Position numbers and translations under genes: made by a program | The notes under the pieces: generated by a model | Told to the model about the DNA's origin: nothing | What the model saw: the letters and a program-made list of their open reading frames with translations, nothing else | The model's database searches: none | NCBI GenBank assembly: GCA_047967505.1 | Contig: CM106541.1 | From: Dipteris shenzhenensis | Lineage: Eukaryota; Polypodiophyta; Polypodiopsida; Gleicheniales | Reading direction: 5' to 3' (one strand) | Length of the DNA: 64,000 nucleotides | In this document: piece after piece, positions 1-10,985 of the stretch | How positions within the stretch are numbered: the first letter of the stretch is position 1 | Layout of the letters: every line of letters begins with the position of its first letter

Positions 1-66
1 TACAGCTGGATTTTTTGCCGAAAAAACAGTGCTAATTATATTACTTCGAAAACAAGATACATGAGG

Positions 67-3000
67 TCAGCATTGCAACTGACGGGCTGCGTTCACAAAT
101 CGGACGCAACCCAGAAGGTAACAAAAAGTAAAGCTCTCTCTCACGGAGGGATCAGGCGAGTGTGAATGAACAGCCAGAGAGGTGGTGAGTAGCGCCATTG
201 AAGGCCCTGCGAAGTATGCTCGAAGAAGAGGCCCTGTGTGTCCCAAACCCAGAGGAAACGTCTCCGCTTCTCTCGGCCGGCCCGAGAGTCTCTCTGTATC
301 TGGTCCCACTGGCCTCTGAGTGTGTATAATCTCACTCCAGATGTCAGTCATGATCTGGGCAGTCGATAAGGAGGTGCCACCGAGGATCTGCGCGCAACGC
401 GAGGTCCAAATGTGCCATCCTGCGATGCTGTTAATAATCTCCCAGAGTGGCTGCCTCTTCTGAGATCCTGTGCTAGCCTCTGCCAGGTGCGGCGGAATGC
501 TCTTGAGCGGCCCCCACGTCCACTGTGTGATAAGGAATGTGGGGTCCTGCTGACATGCCTCGAACAAGTGATGAAAACCAGGTGCGGTGCTGCACCAGCA
601 GAACGTGCCCCATGTGATCAAACCTAGCTACGGTGCTGCGCGAGTAAGGATCCTGAAGGTTCACCTCCACACTTCCTGGGCGCGAGTGCAGCTCCATAGG
701 CAGTGTTTTGGTGACTCCTCGTCCTCATGACAGATCTGACAGCGTCCGTCCTGACCTATCTGCCGCAACCAGCTCCCCACTGGAAGACCTTTGTGGGCGA
801 GAAGCCACAGGAAGTAGGAGATCTTTCGCGGCCGCCAGCTCTCCCACAAGGCCTTCCAGAAGGCCTGCAAAAATAACACGGAGATACCCTGAGCATACCA
901 ACTGGGCCGCTGGGTGGGAGAGCGGCTCTGCATCCTCCCGAGAACTCGCCTGCCCAATGTCGTGCTGTAGGCAAAGAAAGAGGTCGGCCCCTGACCTGTC
1001 ACAATCTCTGGCCATCTCCACTCTCCTGGGTCCCAATCAAGCTCTGACAAGGCCTACCCCTCCCAGAGCCAGAGTCGCCAAAGCTGCAGCTGATCTTGCT
1101 CTATGCTAGGATCGGTCCGCCAAACCTTCCCCACGAGGCCTACGACCCGAACCCTCTGCCATGGGAGTAGGGGGTCGATGAGCACATCCTCTCTCCTGAG
1201 TCGGCCGTCCCCCATAACCGCGAAGAAGGAAACAGAGGAGTCGTCCATCCGACCTGCAACCACCAGTGGGATGCCACGGGGGGTGAACTGTCCCAGCCAA
1301 CGGTCATCACCAGGCATGAGGATCTGAAACTCGGGTGGAACCAACTAATCAGCTGGAATCGCTCCGTCTATCTCCGTACGTCTCGCTTGATCTCCACGGG
1401 CACCTCCAGCTGCGTCTGCTAGATCAGTGGTCTCCAAATGTCTGTACGTGTCCCTCCAAACTCGAAGGGACCGGGCTGGCCCCCGCATCCAGCCGTCCCA
1501 CCTGATGTGTGATCTCTCCCCCAGCTGAAGGCCCTTGGCATCTCTGACTTGATCGTTCCAGATAAGCGGCTGGCGATCGATCTCCTCCTGACAGCTAGGA
1601 GGGGACTGTATGAGACTGAGGCGGAGCTGCCTCCAAACCATGAGGAGGCTACGAACGAGTGGGGAGCGGGGCGGAAGTGAAGATCCACCTGAGGGACGGT
1701 AGCCACTCTCCACCTCGGCGCGGGACACAAGAACCGACCCCCTGCTGAAGTAACATCTTCCACGTTTGCCCCCCCCGGGGTCAAGCCGCAGATAACTAGC
1801 TTGCCCGGCAGGGCCTGACTCTGAAGCTCTGGATCGATGATCCCCAAGCCACCCTCAGCGTGCGGAAGAATGACTGTCTGCCAAGCAACCCTAGCTCTGG
1901 TATCTCTGAGACCATCCCCCCCGGACCACAGGAAGTTCCGAACCAGCCTCCTAAGATGTGCCACGCTGGATCTCGAGAAACACCAACAGGAAGCCACATA
2001 CCAAGCCGTGGCGAGGAGGACCTGGTTGACTACCAGAGCACGACCTGCAAGGGAGAGCTTAGCGGTGCTCCAAAAAGCCAGCTTCCGTCGAATGGAATCT
2101 AGCACCGAGAGAAACTGCTGAGCTGGCGTGATATCCAGGCTGACCTGAAAGCCGAGATATCTAGCTGTCTGTCCCTGCGGGATCCACCTGAAACCCCAAA
2201 ACCTCCCCCACTGAGAGCACGCCCCGGGGTTTGTGAGAAAACCAACTGATTTGTTCCAGTTGATTTTCGCACCGGCTGCCGAACAGAAGACCTCTAGGGC
2301 CATCCTCACCCTCTCCAGCATCATCTCATCATCCTGGACATACAGTGCTATGTCATCTGCATACTCCGAGTCCAGGAGCTCCGTGTCCTCCCTAAGGGGA
2401 AGGCGAACACCCCGGATCTCGGTAGACCTCGCCCGAAGGTAGTATGTCATAGCCTCGGCGAAGAAGAGAAACAGGTAAGGAGCAAGAGGGCAACCTTGAT
2501 GCACTGATCTCTCCAAATGAAAACGCTCTCCCATTCTGCCGCCAATGATGACCCTGCTAGAAGCTGTCCTGTATAAGGCTGAAATACCCTGAATCCATTC
2601 TGCTGGGAAACCTAGTCGCTCCAGAGTACCCTCCAGGAAGGACCAGTCCACTCGATCGTAGGCCTTCTCAAAGTCGAGAAGTAGGATGGCTAAATGTGAC
2701 CCACTGTGCTGAGCCCACTCCGCCGCCTCTGAGAAGGTGAAGACATTATCCAGGATACTGCGATTCTGGACAAAGCCTGTCTGAGTGTCATGAATGAGGT
2801 CTGGAAGTAGAGGCCGAACTCTGGCGCTGATCATCTTGGCAAGGATTTTGTAGGCAGTGGTGAGGAGGGTGATCGGGCGCCACTGACGGATCTCCTGTCG
2901 ATCTCCTCCCTTCGGGATGAGGCAAATCAGTCCCGAGGAGAGGCTCTCTGGCATATATCCAATGCTGAAAATCCTCTGGAGAGCTGCTAGGAGGGGCTGA

Positions 3001-4515
3001 TGGATCTGATCCCAGAAGGAGGTGAAGAAAGCTCGGGATAGCCCATCTTCGCCAAGGCATTTCTGCCCGTCGATGGCCATCAAGGCCTCCAACATCTCGT
3101 CCGTAGTGAACGGTGCCAACAACGTCGCCTGCATGCTGGGCTGGACTAGGGATGGAATGTGCCTTTACACCTCCTCACGGGAGCGTCGAGTGCGAGGAGC
3201 AAGCTGCTCCTGCTGGAAAAGAGTCGTGTAGAAGTCGGTAGCCAACCCCAAGACCTCACCCGGATCAGTAACGATGTGCCCCTTCGCTGTCCTAAGACTC
3301 CGTAGCTGATCACCTGCTGCTCTCTGGCCATGCGTCTTGAAGAACTCCCTGCACATCCGGTCGCCCTTCCGAGCCCAAAAAGAGAGAGAGGCGTGATAGG
3401 AAAACTCTGAACGGCGCTGGAGAGTCTCCTCAAGAAGGGCTCTGGCTCGAAGGGCCTGGATCCGAAGCTCCTCCGAACGCGGGGCTGCCTGCTGGAGTCG
3501 CTGAATGGAAGCGAGGTCCCTCCGAAGAGCTCTCTCTCTGCCCACCACTCCTGTCGAACCTGTAGGGCTGCGAGCTGGCAAATCTGGCTGGACTCCTGCA
3601 AAGCCTGCGCCACCGAATCAACCAGATCCACGCACTCGCCCCAATCTCTGTCCCATAGGCTACCGATACTGCTGCGCACGTCCTCCCTCGAGAAGATGGA
3701 GTCGGGAATCCGGCACGAACGGGGGGAAGGGCCTGAACTGCCGAGTCTAATGATAAGAGCACAGGCGCATGGTCGAAAAGTGTCGTCCCTGGAACTATAC
3801 CCGCCTGACCGCCTCTGTTGATGGCCCAATCACTGACATAAAATCTATCCAGCCTCTCCAGGAGTCTGCCTCCTTCCTTGCGGAAGCCCCACGAGAAGTC
3901 CAAGCTCCCGTGCCAACGACGGAAGGACGGGTCTCTCCAGCTGTCCCTACCTCCTGTCGCGAAGATAAATGAGTCCCAAGCCGACTGCTCTGCCTGAGAC
4001 ATACCTGTAAACTCTGGTCCTCTGCCCTGCTGGTCCTCCAAGGTCTCCAGATTATTGAAGTCACCTCCAACAATCCAGGAATCCATGTCTGGGAGAATCC
4101 CTGTGAGTGTTCTCCAGAAGGTGGCTCTGCATCGGAGGTCTGTGGGAGCATAAATGTTGAGGATTCCTATTCTGGAACCCTCCAACTCCAGGCCTACCCA
4201 AAGGGCACGGCCTGGGATCAACGTGCCATGACAAAAAACTCCCTGGGCTAACTGCTCGCACACGGAAGTACAGACACCTCCACTCCTCCCCTATGCGCCG
4301 ATCGAGGGCTCCCAATAAGTGTGAGAACGTCCGGGGAGAATCTTCCCGCAGCTATGGGAATGAGCCACAGAAAGCTTGTGCTCCTGGAGCAGAAGTATAT
4401 CCAAACGACCAATCACTGCTGGCTGAAGTTCCTGTCTCAAAATGAGCTTCCTAGGACCACGGGTGCCAGAAGAATGAAACCCGTTCACATTCCAGGAGAC
4501 AAGGTGTAGGCTCAT
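67..4515 (-). pseudogene. LINE-A ORF2: endonuclease, reverse transcriptase and zf-RVT polyprotein (broken)
   Basis: This ORF encodes the protein that nicks target DNA and copies the LINE RNA. It starts at the ATG at 4515, which opens with a WNVNG motif. Endonuclease motifs follow: LLQEHKL, NIYAPT, GGDFNN, RLDRFYVSD and DHAPVLL (about 4515-3750). A linker carries the FxKTHGQRA-like segment (about 3360-3310). The reverse transcriptase (about 3130-1780) has TGFVQNRSILDN, LDFEKAYDRVDW, HQGCPLAPYLF and the catalytic YADD. The C-terminal part has WRPRKISYFLWL followed by CQIC...H...C (about 870-670) and a last IWTSRC segment (near 390). Damage includes in-frame stops near 4291, 3165, 1345, 1054 and 661, and frameshifts near 3740, 3560 and in a C/G run near 1770. 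The catalytic residues look intact, so the copy died by scattered mutation. Confidence 0.85.
4512..4515 (-). promoter_or_regulatory. ATGA stop-start overlap joining LINE-A ORF1 and ORF2
   Basis: On the minus strand the ORF1 stop TGA (4514-4512) overlaps the ORF2 start ATG (4515-4513) as ATGA. This is a classic arrangement for termination-coupled reinitiation. The ORF2 start is well supported because the WNVNG endonuclease motif follows within ten residues. Confidence 0.7.
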
Positions 4516-6256
4516 GGTGAGGACTGGGAGGCTGCGAACAACTGTCTGCTGCTCGCGGCAGATGTCGATGAAGAAGCTGACATTTCGGAGTGGAGGCGCT
4601 GATGCTTATGAGAAGGTTTGGAGGGGGAGGCGAGGTCGTCCTGCCCGTTCTTCAACACCTTTAGCAAAGGCGAGAGGCCTTTGGTGCCATGAGCAAATGC
4701 TTTCTCGAGCCAACTCGAGATCTCTGAAGTAGTCATCCCGTAGAAGACTTGGAGTTTCTGAGGGGTCCAGGCTCTGACATCCTGGGGGAGGGGCCATGAC
4801 AGAGGGGGCCTAAGGTTCACAATCAATCTGAAGCGTTTGGCGGCGCAACGCCACCGCAGGCGCATGTCACCCTCGGACCACTGAGTCTCGAGAAGATGTC
4901 CATCGGACGGGCCTATCCAGGAGCAAACCTGAGCGTGCGTCTGCTCTCTGAGAGTCTCCCAGACCGAGTCGTCTGTCCAAGTCTCGGTGCCGTCGCTGAG
5001 GAACGTGAAAGCAAAGCTAGGGCCATCCCTCGGGGCCAAGGTTGCGATCTTCCCATCCGCCCCTTTGCGGAGCAAGAAGATACTGATGTCGAGACAAGCA
5101 GGGAAGGTCCCAAGGTCGGCCACATCCAAGTAGTCCCAGGGGCCAGATCTGTAAAAGTCGCGAGGAAGCTCACTCTTCTGAAGCTGAGGCCCACCAGAGT
5201 CTGCAACTGAGGGGCTAGCGGACAGGGAAGCCTGCTCCAGTGGTGGTGTAGATTAAGGGTGTCCTGCCTGTGGAGGGGAAGGGGGAGGTGGCTGGGGGGT
5301 AGGAAACTCAGACTCCACGGAGGCGACTAGCAGGGGGGGTGGAGGAGGGGGAGTGGGGGCTGCCCTCGGTTGAGGAACCATCGGTACAGCTGACACTGCA
5401 GGAGAGCTGAGAGAGGCGGGGGGGGATGGGGCTGCACCTGGGACTGGGGCTGAGAAGGAAGAGGAGGAGACTGAAGAGGAAGAGGCGGGGGCTGAAGCTG
5501 CGGGTCGAGAAGAGGGGGGTGCGACTGGGGAAGGGACTGGGACTGAGTGGAAAGGGGCTGGGGAGCGGAAGAGAGGGGGACCTGAGGTTATGGAGGGCGG
5601 GCTACCGTCAAAGAAGAAGCTCTCCCAGGACCCTGGGGCGGCTGCCTGTCAGGTCTCTGAGGTGCTGCTGCAGGTTGGGTAACCTCTGCCTCCTTGCCTT
5701 TATCGGAAATCTTCTTGTTCTTTCCTCTTTTCCTTCTGACCTCAGTCCAACCGCCAGCTAACTCTGGACCGGACTCCGGCTGCCTCTGCTCCTCCTGACG
5801 TGGCTGCTCGGAGGGGGGGGAGGGGGCGGAGGGGGAGGGGGAGGGGGCGGGGGGGGGCCGAGAGGAACTGGCGAATCGTGGACAAATAGCAGCCAAGTGC
5901 CCAAAGCCGTGACACCTCAGGCACTGGCCTGGTTGTCTGGTGACTACCATGCTCTGGGTGATGCTGTCGGCATCTGTCACGATCTCGATCACTGCAGGGA
6001 GAGTCGCAGGGTCCGCCACAACCACACGGACTCGGGGGGTTCCCGCCGTAGTCATCGCGTCCGCGAAAGTGTCGTGCATAACCCAGCCAAAGTGGGAGCC
6101 CAGGTCCCTGACAATCGGCCGTAGCTCAGCAGCAAGACCTGGAAAAACTAGCGTCACTGGATGGCGAGGTATGCGGAACCGAGCATCAAAATCCGCTGCA
6201 CTGAATCCACGGTACCAAGGGACTATCATAATGATCTTTCCATCCACAGAAGTGGG

Positions 6257-6261
6257 GGAAC
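6257..6261. repeat. Target-site duplication ggaac (left); partner at 8461-8465
   Basis: The same five bases sit directly outside both LTR ends, as expected for integrase-mediated insertion. Joining them restores the LINE-A ORF1 reading frame. Confidence 0.9.
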
Positions 6262-6559
6262 TGTTGGAATAACTGAAAGGAAAGCAAAGAGTGGACACAA
6301 ACTCAGAATACTTGCATTACTTGGTTGTAGAATGAAGAAGAGTGAGGTCCTTAAGTAGGCACCTCATACATGCTCACTGACATCACTGATGACCTCAGAG
6401 CTCCACAATCATCTCCTCAATCTGCTCCTAGATTCTCTCAATCATCCTATGTGGCTCTCCACCACCTAACTGTGCTTGTGGGCACCTAACTGTGCCTCTA
6501 GCACTCACACATAGAAACATAAGGTGTGCCTGAGGCATACACCTTGAGATATCCCAACA
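6262..6559 (-). repeat. LTR of gag-only element 1 (3' LTR in element orientation)
   Basis: This 298-bp repeat is nearly identical to 8183-8460. It keeps a 20-bp stretch (about 6476-6495) that is absent from the other LTR and present in both LTRs of the related element at 16.1 kb, so the loss happened in the other copy. Confidence 0.9.
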
Positions 6560-6576
6560 AACCCCCCCTCAAGGGA
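6560..6576 (-). promoter_or_regulatory. Polypurine tract of gag-only element 1
   Basis: On the minus strand a run of G (plus-strand ccccccc at 6562-6568) lies immediately before the 3' LTR. This is where plus-strand DNA synthesis would start. The same tract is conserved at 16386-16401 in the second element. Confidence 0.75.
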
Positions 6577-6933
6577 ATGCCTCAGGCTATGTCAAGGATA
6601 CATCTAGTCTCATAGTTTCTCATGCCATCTCATGGTGGTCAAGGATTAATCTATGGCTAGGTTCTCATGCTAGCAAGGGTTCCCTTGGGTGTAAGGTAAA
6701 CAAAAGGGATACAAAAAGACTTTCCAATGGTTATCTCCCCTGCATGTACATGCACACAATGTCTGCAGGAGGTACCATGGAGCAAAACATACACATGGCC
6801 TACATCATAAGGTGACCAGAGGTGTTTACAAAACAAACAAAACACAATAGTTTATTTTCATTCATTTTGGAGGACTATCCAGGCTGAGTACCTTGACATA
6901 AAAAGAGAGATCTGGAGCATACATAGAGATGTT

Positions 6934-7335
6934 TTAAAATGCATAATCTTCATGGGATGCCTCATCTTGTGGAGGCAAAATATCCATGTCAAGGCAAGGT
7001 CTTACCACATGGGCAGTGTCTAGTGCCTTATAAGATGGTACTATGATAGAACAAGTGGATCTGAAAGTCATATCCTTCAAGAGAACAATTATCTTGTCAT
7101 CTCCATAGTTGTGTAGAGAAGCATATCTTAGGTATCTGACCTTCATCTTTTTCTTGTACTTGGAGTCAAATAAAAGTGCCATGAGAGGGTAGATCTCTGT
7201 AGTTGCTTCCTTTTTGGCAACCATTGTTTTGGCAATCTTCAACAAGGAAGTCATGTTGGCATTTTCATCCTTTGTAGCATAACAAGACATTGCTTTATGT
7301 TTTGGCTTTTCACATATTTTGCATAAGCAAGCCAT
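6934..7335 (-). pseudogene. Truncated gag with zinc knuckle (gag-only element 1)
   Basis: A 133-residue frame carries CKICEKPKHKAMSC, a CX2CX4HX4C knuckle, near its start, and ends in PPQDEASHEDYAF. The relative at 16758-17600 ends in almost the same residues. Compared with that copy, the whole UBN2-like core before the knuckle is missing; the initiating ATGGCT context is shared, so this is an internal deletion. About 60 residues between the KKEATTE and PPQDEAS segments have no counterpart in the other copy. Their origin is unknown (captured sequence, or a segment lost from the other copy). It is probably not a functional capsid protein by itself. Confidence 0.6.
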
Positions 7336-7339
7336 GAGA

Positions 7340-8168
7340 GGCTCTAACCCAGGTATTGGGTAGTGTCTTCTCTCTTACAGGGCTTAGAATAACAACTGAA
7401 ATGCTTCAAAATATAAGCATTTAATGTAGCAAAGTCTTGTGACCAAATTTCAAACAATGATGCTTTCACGTACATGCTTCATAGAAGTGGCTAAAATGAA
7501 TACTTTCCAATCAAAACCAGGTCTAGCAATTCAAAACAAAACTGAAGCCACACTTGTACTGAAGTTATTGAAAGCTTCAAAAAACCAGAAATGCTAGAGT
7601 AGCATTTTATGTAGCATCATCTTCAAAAACTTGTCCAAAACTGTCAAAACTGAAAAGTTGAACTTGGAGGGCTTGTAGCTCACTCTTCAAAGCAAGGAAA
7701 AGAGGGCTTTCTGAAGCAAAAGAAAGCTCATATACCAGAGAAGGTCCATCACAGAGGTTGGACGAAATGGTGCGCACTTTTGCCCGGGAGAGTTGCTACA
7801 GGCTGAAACTGAGTTTTGACGATTTCTCCCTCGTTACTGAACCAAATGACCTGAAAAATGGCTCAAAATCTTCGTCTTGAGGTCGCCCATCTACTCCTAA
7901 GAGGGCTCAGGCAATGGTGGAGCAGGCAGGGAGTATTGAGCAACAGAAGAAATTCGCTGTTTGGAGAATGGCAGCCACCACAAGCGTTTTTTCTTCAATT
8001 GCTTGCAGGTGGAAGTTCACCCATACTAGAGGAGTTTCCAGCTCAGAGGGTTTGGGCAATGGTCGTTTGTAGGTGGAGAACCAAGCTCTCAAAGATTTTG
8101 GGAAGAAAGAGGAAAATGGAGAAGAAGAAGATGATGATGTGGCAGAAATGGGCTCAAGGGGGATCAAA
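7340..8168 (-). other. Untranslated leader of gag-only element 1
   Basis: This is the region between the primer-binding site and gag. It matches 17605-18466 of the second element closely and shows no coding potential of its own. The element presumably keeps packaging and dimerisation signals here (inference). Confidence 0.5.
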
Positions 8169-8182
8169 TGGCTCTGATACCA
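8169..8182 (-). promoter_or_regulatory. Primer-binding site, initiator Met tRNA (gag-only element 1)
   Basis: The minus strand reads TGGTATCAGAGCCA directly next to the 5' LTR. This is the standard plant retrotransposon PBS complementary to the 3' end of tRNA-iMet, and it fixes the element orientation. Confidence 0.9.
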
Positions 8183-8460
8183 TGTTGGAATAACTGAAAG
8201 GAAAGCAAAGAGTGGACACAAACTCAGAATACTTGCATTACTTGGTTGTAGAATGAAGAAGAGTGAGGTCCTTAAGTAGGAACCTCATACATGCTCACTG
8301 ACATCACTGATGACCTCAGAGCTCCACAATCATCTCCTCAATCTGCTCGTAGATTCTCTCAATCATCCTCTGTGGCTCTCCACCACCTAACTGTGCCTCT
8401 AGCACTCACACATAGAAACATAAGGTGTGCCAGAGGCATACACCTTGAGATATCCCAACA
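8183..8460 (-). repeat. LTR of gag-only element 1 (5' LTR in element orientation)
   Basis: This 278-bp direct repeat of 6262-6559 has TG...CA ends. It lacks a 20-bp internal stretch, probably through slippage between repeated ctaactgtgc motifs. Confidence 0.9.
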
Positions 8461-8879
8461 GGAACCAGCAATCAGGTTGCTCACAGTTTTCGCATTGGAG
8501 AGTTCGAGCCAGAAGATGCCCCTTCCCGTAAGGGCCACCTTCTCAATGTGGCCGTCCTCTAGCATGAGAGTGGACTGGAGCCAGTCCCTGATGGCTGATC
8601 TGGAGGGGGAATGTCCAATGACTCAGCCATAGACAGAGGTAAGGGCAAAGTCATTGGCAACCTCCTGAACCCGAGACGATTGTTGCTCTGTCAGGATAAC
8701 GCGGTAGGCAACTGGAGAGGGAGGGTCCACCTGGGCCTCCGGTTCCGGGCAGGGAGCCGCCATACCGCCAAGACTAACTGCGAGACGTCCGATGAAGAAG
8801 AGGCTGCCACCCAAAAAAAGAGGGGATAGATGCGGGGGGTTGGAGCCTGGGTGTGAAGAAGACGGGTGAGGCGAACCGG

Positions 8880-9530
8880 GGCGACGTGAGTCGGGTGGGG
8901 GAAGAGGAGGCGGAGAGCGGGAAGGATGGAGGGCGGAGGGCGGTGGAAACGAGGGCGGAGGGCGGTGGAAACGAGGGCGGGAGGTCGGGAGGCGGAGGTG
9001 GCGGGGGTGGGGGCTGAGGATGGAGGGCGGGTGAGGTGAAGAGGCGGGAGTGGGGGCGGGAGGGGGCGGGGCGGGAGGGTGGGAGGGGGCGGGGCGGGAG
9101 GGTGGAAGGGCGGGACGGGCGCGGGGCAGGCGTAAAGAGGGGGCGGGGGGGAAAAGCGGGGTGCGGGGGGGAGCGAAGCGGGGGGGCAAGGGGCTGGCGA
9201 AGCGAGGGGGCGGGGGGGTGAGGCGGAGAGGCTAGGGGAGGTGAGGCGTAGCGAGGGGGCGGGGTGGGGCGGAGGGGCGAGGGGGATGAGGGCGGAGAGG
9301 CGAGGGGTGAAGGCGGGGGAGGGCGGGTGAGGGCGCAGCGGGGTGAGTCGGAGGGGCGAGGGGGTGAGAGAAGAGAGGCGAGGGGGTGAGAGTGGAGGGG
9401 CGAGGGGGTGAGAGCGGAGAGGCGAGGGGGTGCAGGCGGCCGAGGCGGGGGTGGGGGGGTGAGGGCGGTCGAAGTGGGGGTGAGCTAGGGGGGGGTAGAG
9501 TGCGGGAGGGAGGGGGAGGGCTCGCAGGAG
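8880..9530. repeat. G-rich minisatellite upstream of LINE-A
   Basis: About 650 bp of strongly strand-asymmetric sequence is built from variants of gcgagggggtga and gagggcggtggaaac. The frames crossing it are Pro/Arg/Gly-rich and are repeat artefacts. It sits just upstream of the LINE-A 5' end and has many G runs that could form quadruplexes. A related array lies at 10560-10735. Confidence 0.75.
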
Positions 9531-9540
9531 CTCCCAATAC

Positions 9541-10548
9541 AGCTGGATAGATCTTGGACATCACATGTCCAATCATGATAGTCGTGTAGTTACTTGGGTC
9601 CATGGGATCCCTTGTCTTGTGGATGGGGGTGATGGTGTTGAGTGTCTAAGTGCGGGGGAAGCCAAGGCAAACAGCGTCATTGAATAGCTTTGCTAGGATC
9701 GGGGCCAACATGTCGATTCCATATGCGATAAACTCAGTGCATAGCCCCTCGTGATCCTTAGCTCGGTCATTGTGCAGTTTCAATGTCGCGTCCTTGACTC
9801 CCCCTCTGGTGAACAACGTGCAAGTGGTGGAGCGAGGTGTGTGTATGAGATCTGGAGTGGGCTGATGTGGGACATCATAAAGATGGTGTGCATACGTGTG
9901 CCAGACTCTTGTGTCGGTGAGGGGTGATGGAGACCTACACTCAAGGAATCTCTGCCAAAAATCCTTAGAGTTGTTGTTGTAGAAGATGTGCAGCAGCTCC
10001 TCCTCATTTCGACGAAGAAATGCCTGCTTCTTTCGACGTACGAGACGTCGGTACTTGCGTACCGTGTCTGGTGTGTTCGGGAGGTGACATTTGGTTGCAA
10101 GTTGGAGCTGTTGGCGATAAGCCTTGCACTCCACATCGTACCAATTGTTGCAGGGTACAGAACCAAGAGGTGGTGGTCTAGTGAACCGTGTGGTGTGGGG
10201 AAAGATTTGGAGGGCAACCTCGTGGAGTGTGTGACTAATCAGGACAGCACGGTCCTCTATGAGTGGTATGCGATTGATGTAGGTTAGGAGTATTTTTAGG
10301 CATTCAGAGTAGGCCGGTGAGAGGCTGTGATCAAAGTGTATGTTGTTGTAGGTGTCGTGCTTCCTATGTGGTGTGCGTGGTGTGGTTGAGCGTGGAGTGG
10401 CGATAGTGAAGAATAGGAATGTGTGATCAGCTCCTAGAGGGAGTGGTGCTACGGTGAAGTCGGTGATACATGAAGTGAAGGTAGGGGATCCCATGATGTA
10501 ATCTACTACACTAGTGCCCCCCGGTGTGGGAAGCAAGTAAAACCACCT
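9541..10548 (-). pseudogene. LINE-B copy 1: endonuclease C-terminus and start of reverse transcriptase
   Basis: This is part of a second, unrelated LINE family. The frame shows the end of an AP-like endonuclease (SVVDYIMGSP, then GADHTFLFF near 10440-10400), the endonuclease-RT linker (CNNWYDVECKAYRQQL), and the start of the RT domain (AKDHEGLCTEFIAYG...LAKLFNDA). After a TAG near 9643, probably from Trp, it continues TLNTITPIHKTRDP and YTTIMIGHVMSKIY. It stops abruptly at 9541 against the G-rich minisatellite. The 5' side is likewise cut off at a G-rich array near 10560. The catalytic RT motifs are absent, so this is an internal fragment. Confidence 0.7.
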
Positions 10549-10559
10549 GAGGAGGGCCA

Positions 10560-10735
10560 CAGGTAGCGGGGGGTAGCGAGGCGGTAGCGGGGGGGTAGCG
10601 AGGGGGTACAGAGGGGTAGCGAGGAGCAGAGTGGTAGCGGAGGGGGTAGCGGGGGAGAGCGAGGGGGTAGCGGGGGAGAGAGCGAGGGGGTAGCGGGGGA
10701 GAGAGCGAGGGGGTAGCGGGAGGAGGGAGAGAGAA
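10560..10735. repeat. G-rich minisatellite (gtagcgggggagagcgaggg variants)
   Basis: A short tandem array separates the LINE-B ORF piece from a LINE-B 3' end. Its unit resembles the 8.9-9.5 kb array, suggesting both expanded from one sequence. Confidence 0.75.
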
Positions 10736-10902
10736 AGAAAGAAAGGTGGAAGGTTTATTATAGTGTACGGAAGACCGATGTCCATGAGACTGTTAGAAAA
10801 CCTGATACACAAGTAGAAAGGGTGGAGCTACCAAGCAAGCATCATCACCCATGCTGAATGCTAAGTCCCAAGTAGTACATAGTCATATCATCAGTAAAAT
10901 GA

Positions 10903-10934
<32 letters not shown>

Positions 10935-10985
10935 CAATCCTCATCATATGTTGATCAATCCACGTTACCAGGCCATGTCGGCTTT
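10736..10985 (-). mobile_element. LINE-B 3' end fragment (untranslated tail)
   Basis: This is similar to 23815-24075. Both have the shared segments gtttattata/gtttattaaa, tctatgagactt-like, aaacctgataca and a (CAT)n run (10897-10935), with AATAAA on the minus strand close to the end. It is the 3' UTR of a LINE-B copy. Beyond it the minus strand is a (TTTC)n-like pyrimidine tract rather than poly(A). Confidence 0.6.

Larger units (their letters stand above)
6262..8460 (-). mobile_element. Gag-only LTR retrotransposon, copy 1 (non-autonomous)
   Basis: This is a 2199-bp element bounded by direct terminal repeats (6262-6559 and 8183-8460) that start TGTTGG and end CAACA on the plus strand. It is flanked by ggaac at 6257-6261 and 8461-8465. 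A primer-binding site for initiator Met tRNA adjoins the right LTR, and a purine-rich tract (read on the minus strand) adjoins the left LTR, so it is transcribed from the minus strand. It holds only a shortened gag and has no protease, integrase or RT. LTR divergence by eye is about five substitutions plus one 20-bp indel, so the insertion is fairly young. A longer relative lies at 16097-18772. Confidence 0.9.
4512..8763 (-). pseudogene. LINE-A ORF1: DUF4283-like RNA-binding protein with zinc knuckle, interrupted by an LTR element
   Basis: ORF1 starts at the ATG at 8763 (MAAPCPEPE). It reads to 8461, is broken by the LTR element, and resumes at 6261 in the same frame once the insert and one 5-bp duplication are removed. 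The N-terminal part resembles the DUF4283 domain of plant LINE ORF1, with an FWLEL strand and a later W-Y-R-G-F segment. A CX2CX4HX4C knuckle (CLRCHGFGHLAAIC) lies near 5920-5880. A long Pro/Ser-rich linker encoded by G-rich DNA spans about 5870-5250 and contains a frameshift. A C-terminal block (5129-4512) ends in Ser-rich sequence and TGA. One in-frame TGA near 8623 fits a CGA-to-TGA change. In this family ORF1 is thought to coat the element RNA. Confidence 0.75.
1..8830 (-). mobile_element. LINE-A copy 1: non-LTR retrotransposon with ORF1 and ORF2, split by an LTR element
   Basis: A LINE lies on the minus strand, with its 5' end near 8830 and its 3' end at or beyond the window start. Read in order it has ORF1 (nucleic-acid-binding, one zinc knuckle), then ORF2 with AP-like endonuclease, reverse transcriptase and a C-terminal zf-RVT-like domain. 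This is the layout of plant L1-type elements. It is interrupted by an LTR element at 6262-8460, which duplicated ggaac. Removing that insert restores the ORF1 frame. The copy is dead, with several stops and frameshifts, but domain order is complete. A second, more damaged copy lies on the plus strand in two pieces at 15.54-16.09 and 22.38-23.4 kb. The 3' untranslated end and poly(A) tail are not in the window or not recognisable. Confidence 0.85.

Noticed and set aside
8623-9603. Proline-rich frames on the minus strand across the G-rich array
   Set aside because: Composition follows the minisatellite; only the last part (from the ATG at 8763) is LINE-A ORF1.
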